A stretch of DNA of 15,438 nucleotides from positions 1-15,438 of the forward strand of contig DAOWFY010000099.1 of the NCBI GenBank assembly GCA_030637775.1, written 5' to 3'. The notes under the pieces are model-generated. The model was not told the origin of the DNA and did no database searches. It saw only the letters and a list, made by a program, of their open reading frames with translations. The first letter of the stretch is position 1; the number at the start of each line of letters is the position of its first letter. The DNA comes from DAOVGU01 sp030637775 [NCBI: bacterium] (GTDB taxonomy: Bacteria > Ratteibacteria > UBA8468). A program made the translations under genes and the position numbers. This document shows positions 13,395 to 15,438 of this stretch, piece after piece.

Positions 13395-14573
13395 GTGAAT
13401 ACAATTTTTTCCTTGGGCATCATTCTTTTGGTCGGACTTTTTGCGGCTAAGATATTACGTCAGATAAAATTTCCCGCGGTCACCACCTATCTTCTCTTAG
13501 GCATCATTATCGGTCCTCATCTCCTTAATTTTGTCTCCCCTGGAATTATTAATTCCTCAGGTCTTATCTCCAACATTGTCCTCTCGATTATTGCCTTTGG
13601 TCTGGGTCAGAACTTCTCCAAAGAACATTTCAAAAAGATCGGTAAATCGGTTCTTACGATTTCCATTTTAGAGGCAGTCGGTGCCTGGATATTGGTTACA
13701 TTGGCTCTCTTTTTTATCTTGAAACAACAGCTTTACCTTGCTCTTCTCTTTGGCTCCATTGGCGCGGCTACTGCTCCTGCGGCCACCGTAATGGTTATCC
13801 GGGAGTATAGAGCAAGGGGAACATTTACCAATACCCTTTTGGGGGTTGTTGCGCTTGATGATGCCTGGTGTCTGATTATCTTTTCCGTCTCTTTAGCCAT
13901 AGCAAGGGCTTTATCTCTGCATCTCGGTGCCAATATTCTTTTACTTAAAATATTTTTACATACCTTCGGTCACATTATCGGCGCTTTCCTCCTTGGGGGA
14001 ATCATCGGGATTCTTCTCAACTGGTTAGGTCGTTTTGTTAAAACCAGGGCTGACCTTCTGATTATAACCTTAGGTTCGATACTTGTAACTGCGGGGCTCT
14101 CTATCCTCCTTGACTTTTCTGTTCTTTTAGCCAATATGGCCCTGGGAACAGTTTTAATTAACCTTAAAAAGCACAACTATGGATTCTTTGAGATTTTGCA
14201 TACTGTTGATACTCCTCTCTTTCTCTTCTTCTTTGTGTTGGCGGGAGCCAATTTAGAGATTCCGCTTCTCCCTAAGATAGGAGTAATTGCCATTACCTAC
14301 TTTGTTTTTGTTGTTGTTGGCAAGATTGCTGGCGCCTCTTTAGGGGCACACATTTCTAAGGCAACCGGTTCGGTAAGAAAATATATTGGTCTTGGTCTTA
14401 TTCCCCAGGCCGGTGTTGCCTTGGGAGTAGCTCTCATTGCTAAAGCTTCATTTCCCGAGGTTGGAAACTTCATCTTTGCTACCATCGTTACCGCGACCAT
14501 TATCTTTGAACTTGTCGGTCCCTTTGCCACCCGATTTGCTTTGAGAAAAGCGGGTGAAATCGAAGGAACTTAA
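13395..14573 (+). CDS. Cation:proton antiporter (CPA2, NapA/Kef-like)
   Basis: A 392-residue inner-membrane protein with about 12 hydrophobic segments and almost no soluble domain. It matches the monovalent cation:proton antiporter-2 core: [19 protein letters not shown] near the start, [13 protein letters not shown] (126-137) at the discontinuous helix, and the ion-binding Asp pair D155-D156 in VVALDDAW. A lysine in VVVGKIAGA (K310) could match the helix-10 lysine of NapA-type exchangers. The Asp pair suggests electrogenic Na+/H+ exchange rather than K+/H+ exchange, but specificity is inferred. It lacks the C-terminal RCK/TrkA domain of Kef proteins; the separate CBS protein encoded directly upstream may take that regulatory role. 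The GTG start directly follows the upstream stop, with AAGGGA about 9-10 nt before it. Confidence 0.9.
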   Translation: MNTIFSLGIILLVGLFAAKILRQIKFPAVTTYLLLGIIIGPHLLNFVSPGIINSSGLISNIVLSIIAFGLGQNFSKEHFKKIGKSVLTISILEAVGAWILVTLALFFILKQQLYLALLFGSIGAATAPAATVMVIREYRARGTFTNTLLGVVALDDAWCLIIFSVSLAIARALSLHLGANILLLKIFLHTFGHIIGAFLLGGIIGILLNWLGRFVKTRADLLIITLGSILVTAGLSILLDFSVLLANMALGTVLINLKKHNYGFFEILHTVDTPLFLFFFVLAGANLEIPLLPKIGVIAITYFVFVVVGKIAGASLGAHISKATGSVRKYIGLGLIPQAGVALGVALIAKASFPEVGNFIFATIVTATIIFELVGPFATRFALRKAGEIEGT

Positions 14574-15438
14574 TGGCATTGAGATTCTATAATACCTTAA
14601 CCAAGAAAAAGGAAGGATTTGTCCCTTTGAAAAAGGGCAAGGTTGGGCTTTATACCTGTGGACCAACGGTCTATGACTATGCCCATCTGGGTAATTTCCG
14701 CGCTTATATCTTTGAGGACTTATTGCGCCGTTATCTGGAATATAAAGGATATAAGGTAACCCAGGTAATGAATATCACCGATGTTGATGATAAGACGATC
14801 AAAGGAGCAAAGGAGAAAGGGGTAACGCTATCCGCGTACACTAAAGGTTATGAGAGGGCCTTCTTTGAGGATATTGAAACGTTAAATATCAAGAGAGCCA
14901 ATCGCTACCCCCGGGCAACCGAGCATATCCAGGAGATGACAGGCCTGGTCAAAAGATTACTAAAGAAGGATTATGCTTATGAAAAGGATGGTTCCATCTA
15001 CTTTTCGATTAAAAAATTTCCCAATTACGGAAGACTCTCCGGGGTTGACCTTTCCCAGATGAAGGAAGGGAAAAGAGGTGACTTGGATGAGTATCAGAAG
15101 GAGGACATCAAGGACTTCTGTTTATGGAAAAAAACAAAAGAAGGGGAACCTTTCTGGGAAACGGATGTTGGCAAAGGAAGACCCGGCTGGCATATCGAAT
15201 GCTCGGCAATGAGTATGAAATATCTGGGGGAAAGTTTTGACATTCACACCGGGGGAATAGACAATATCTTCCCTCACCATGAGAATGAGATTGCCCAGAG
15301 TGAGGCAGCCACAGGCAAACAATTTGTCCGATATTGGCTTCACTGCGCCTATCTTCTTGTTAACAATGAAAAAATGGCCAAATCAAAAGGAAACTTCTAT
15401 ACCCTGCGCGACCTTCTGAATAAAGGTTATCACCCGAT
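14573..15438 (+). CDS. cysS: Cysteinyl-tRNA synthetase (partial, C-terminus off window)
   Basis: Charges tRNA-Cys. The first 288 codons are present; the helical C-terminal region is cut by the window edge. Zinc ligand C29 lies in [17 protein letters not shown], which also holds the HIGH motif variant H38-L-G-N41. Downstream zinc-site residues are visible in [10 protein letters not shown] and [13 protein letters not shown]. The KMSKS loop is [11 protein letters not shown], a Ser-to-Ala variant at the third position. [10 protein letters not shown] and [14 protein letters not shown] are classic. The ATG shares one base with the antiporter stop (TAATG). It forms a gltX-CBS-antiporter-cysS gene group, with two synthetases flanking a transport pair. 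Confidence 0.96.
   Translation, partial: MALRFYNTLTKKKEGFVPLKKGKVGLYTCGPTVYDYAHLGNFRAYIFEDLLRRYLEYKGYKVTQVMNITDVDDKTIKGAKEKGVTLSAYTKGYERAFFEDIETLNIKRANRYPRATEHIQEMTGLVKRLLKKDYAYEKDGSIYFSIKKFPNYGRLSGVDLSQMKEGKRGDLDEYQKEDIKDFCLWKKTKEGEPFWETDVGKGRPGWHIECSAMSMKYLGESFDIHTGGIDNIFPHHENEIAQSEAATGKQFVRYWLHCAYLLVNNEKMAKSKGNFYTLRDLLNKGYHP

Noticed and set aside
1-15438. tRNA, rRNA genes or a CRISPR array.
   Set aside because: No cloverleaf with a TTCRA loop, no rRNA-like stretch and no regularly spaced repeat-spacer pattern was seen on either strand.

Overview
The window looks like a chromosomal segment of an uncultured, AT-leaning bacterium. Housekeeping genes are tightly packed: stops and starts overlap by 1-8 bases in many places. 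The proteins are bacterial in type (TopA with C-terminal zinc ribbons, YbaB/EbfC, IspF of the MEP pathway, bacterial GltX and CysS). Gene order and the GC-rich palindrome inside topA remind me of candidate-phylum genomes such as Omnitrophota, but I cannot place the organism from this sequence alone.

Left block (1-3264, minus strand): argH, then a small exported protein of unknown function, then lysA (cut by the window edge), i.e. arginine and lysine/diaminopimelate biosynthesis. A 176-bp element with matching inverted ends sits between argH and the exported-protein gene and supplies the argH stop codon. A 62-bp divergent region separates argH from topA. It carries two back-to-back extended -10 promoters, each predicted to give an almost leaderless mRNA.

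Central block (3327-7475, plus strand): topA - hisA - secreted phospholipase-D-fold protein - ispF - ybaB, with overlapping junctions until ybaB, which has its own Shine-Dalgarno sequence. topA has an in-frame GC-rich palindromic insert and a recently duplicated zinc-ribbon exon-like unit.

Accessory island (about 7476-11502): more AT-rich and made of defence/toxin-type genes. These are a protein with a HEPN-like RX4H motif, a HicB antitoxin followed by a hicA toxin gene broken by a nonsense codon, and a type II restriction endonuclease plus a DNA methyltransferase. The island lies immediately before gltX. The first 48 bp of gltX (ATG through codon 16, ending inside the HIGH signature) are present twice, once in front of the restriction gene and once as the real gltX start, with 45/48 identity. 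A third, weaker copy precedes hicB. The simplest reading is repeated insertion of defence cassettes at the gltX start codon, each leaving a copy of the gltX 5' end.

Right block (11503-15438, plus strand): gltX - CBS-domain protein - NapA/Kef-like cation:proton antiporter - cysS (cut by the edge), all with overlapping or abutting junctions. gltX now overlaps the methyltransferase stop codon (ATGA), so an essential synthetase appears to be translationally coupled to the end of the restriction-modification cassette.
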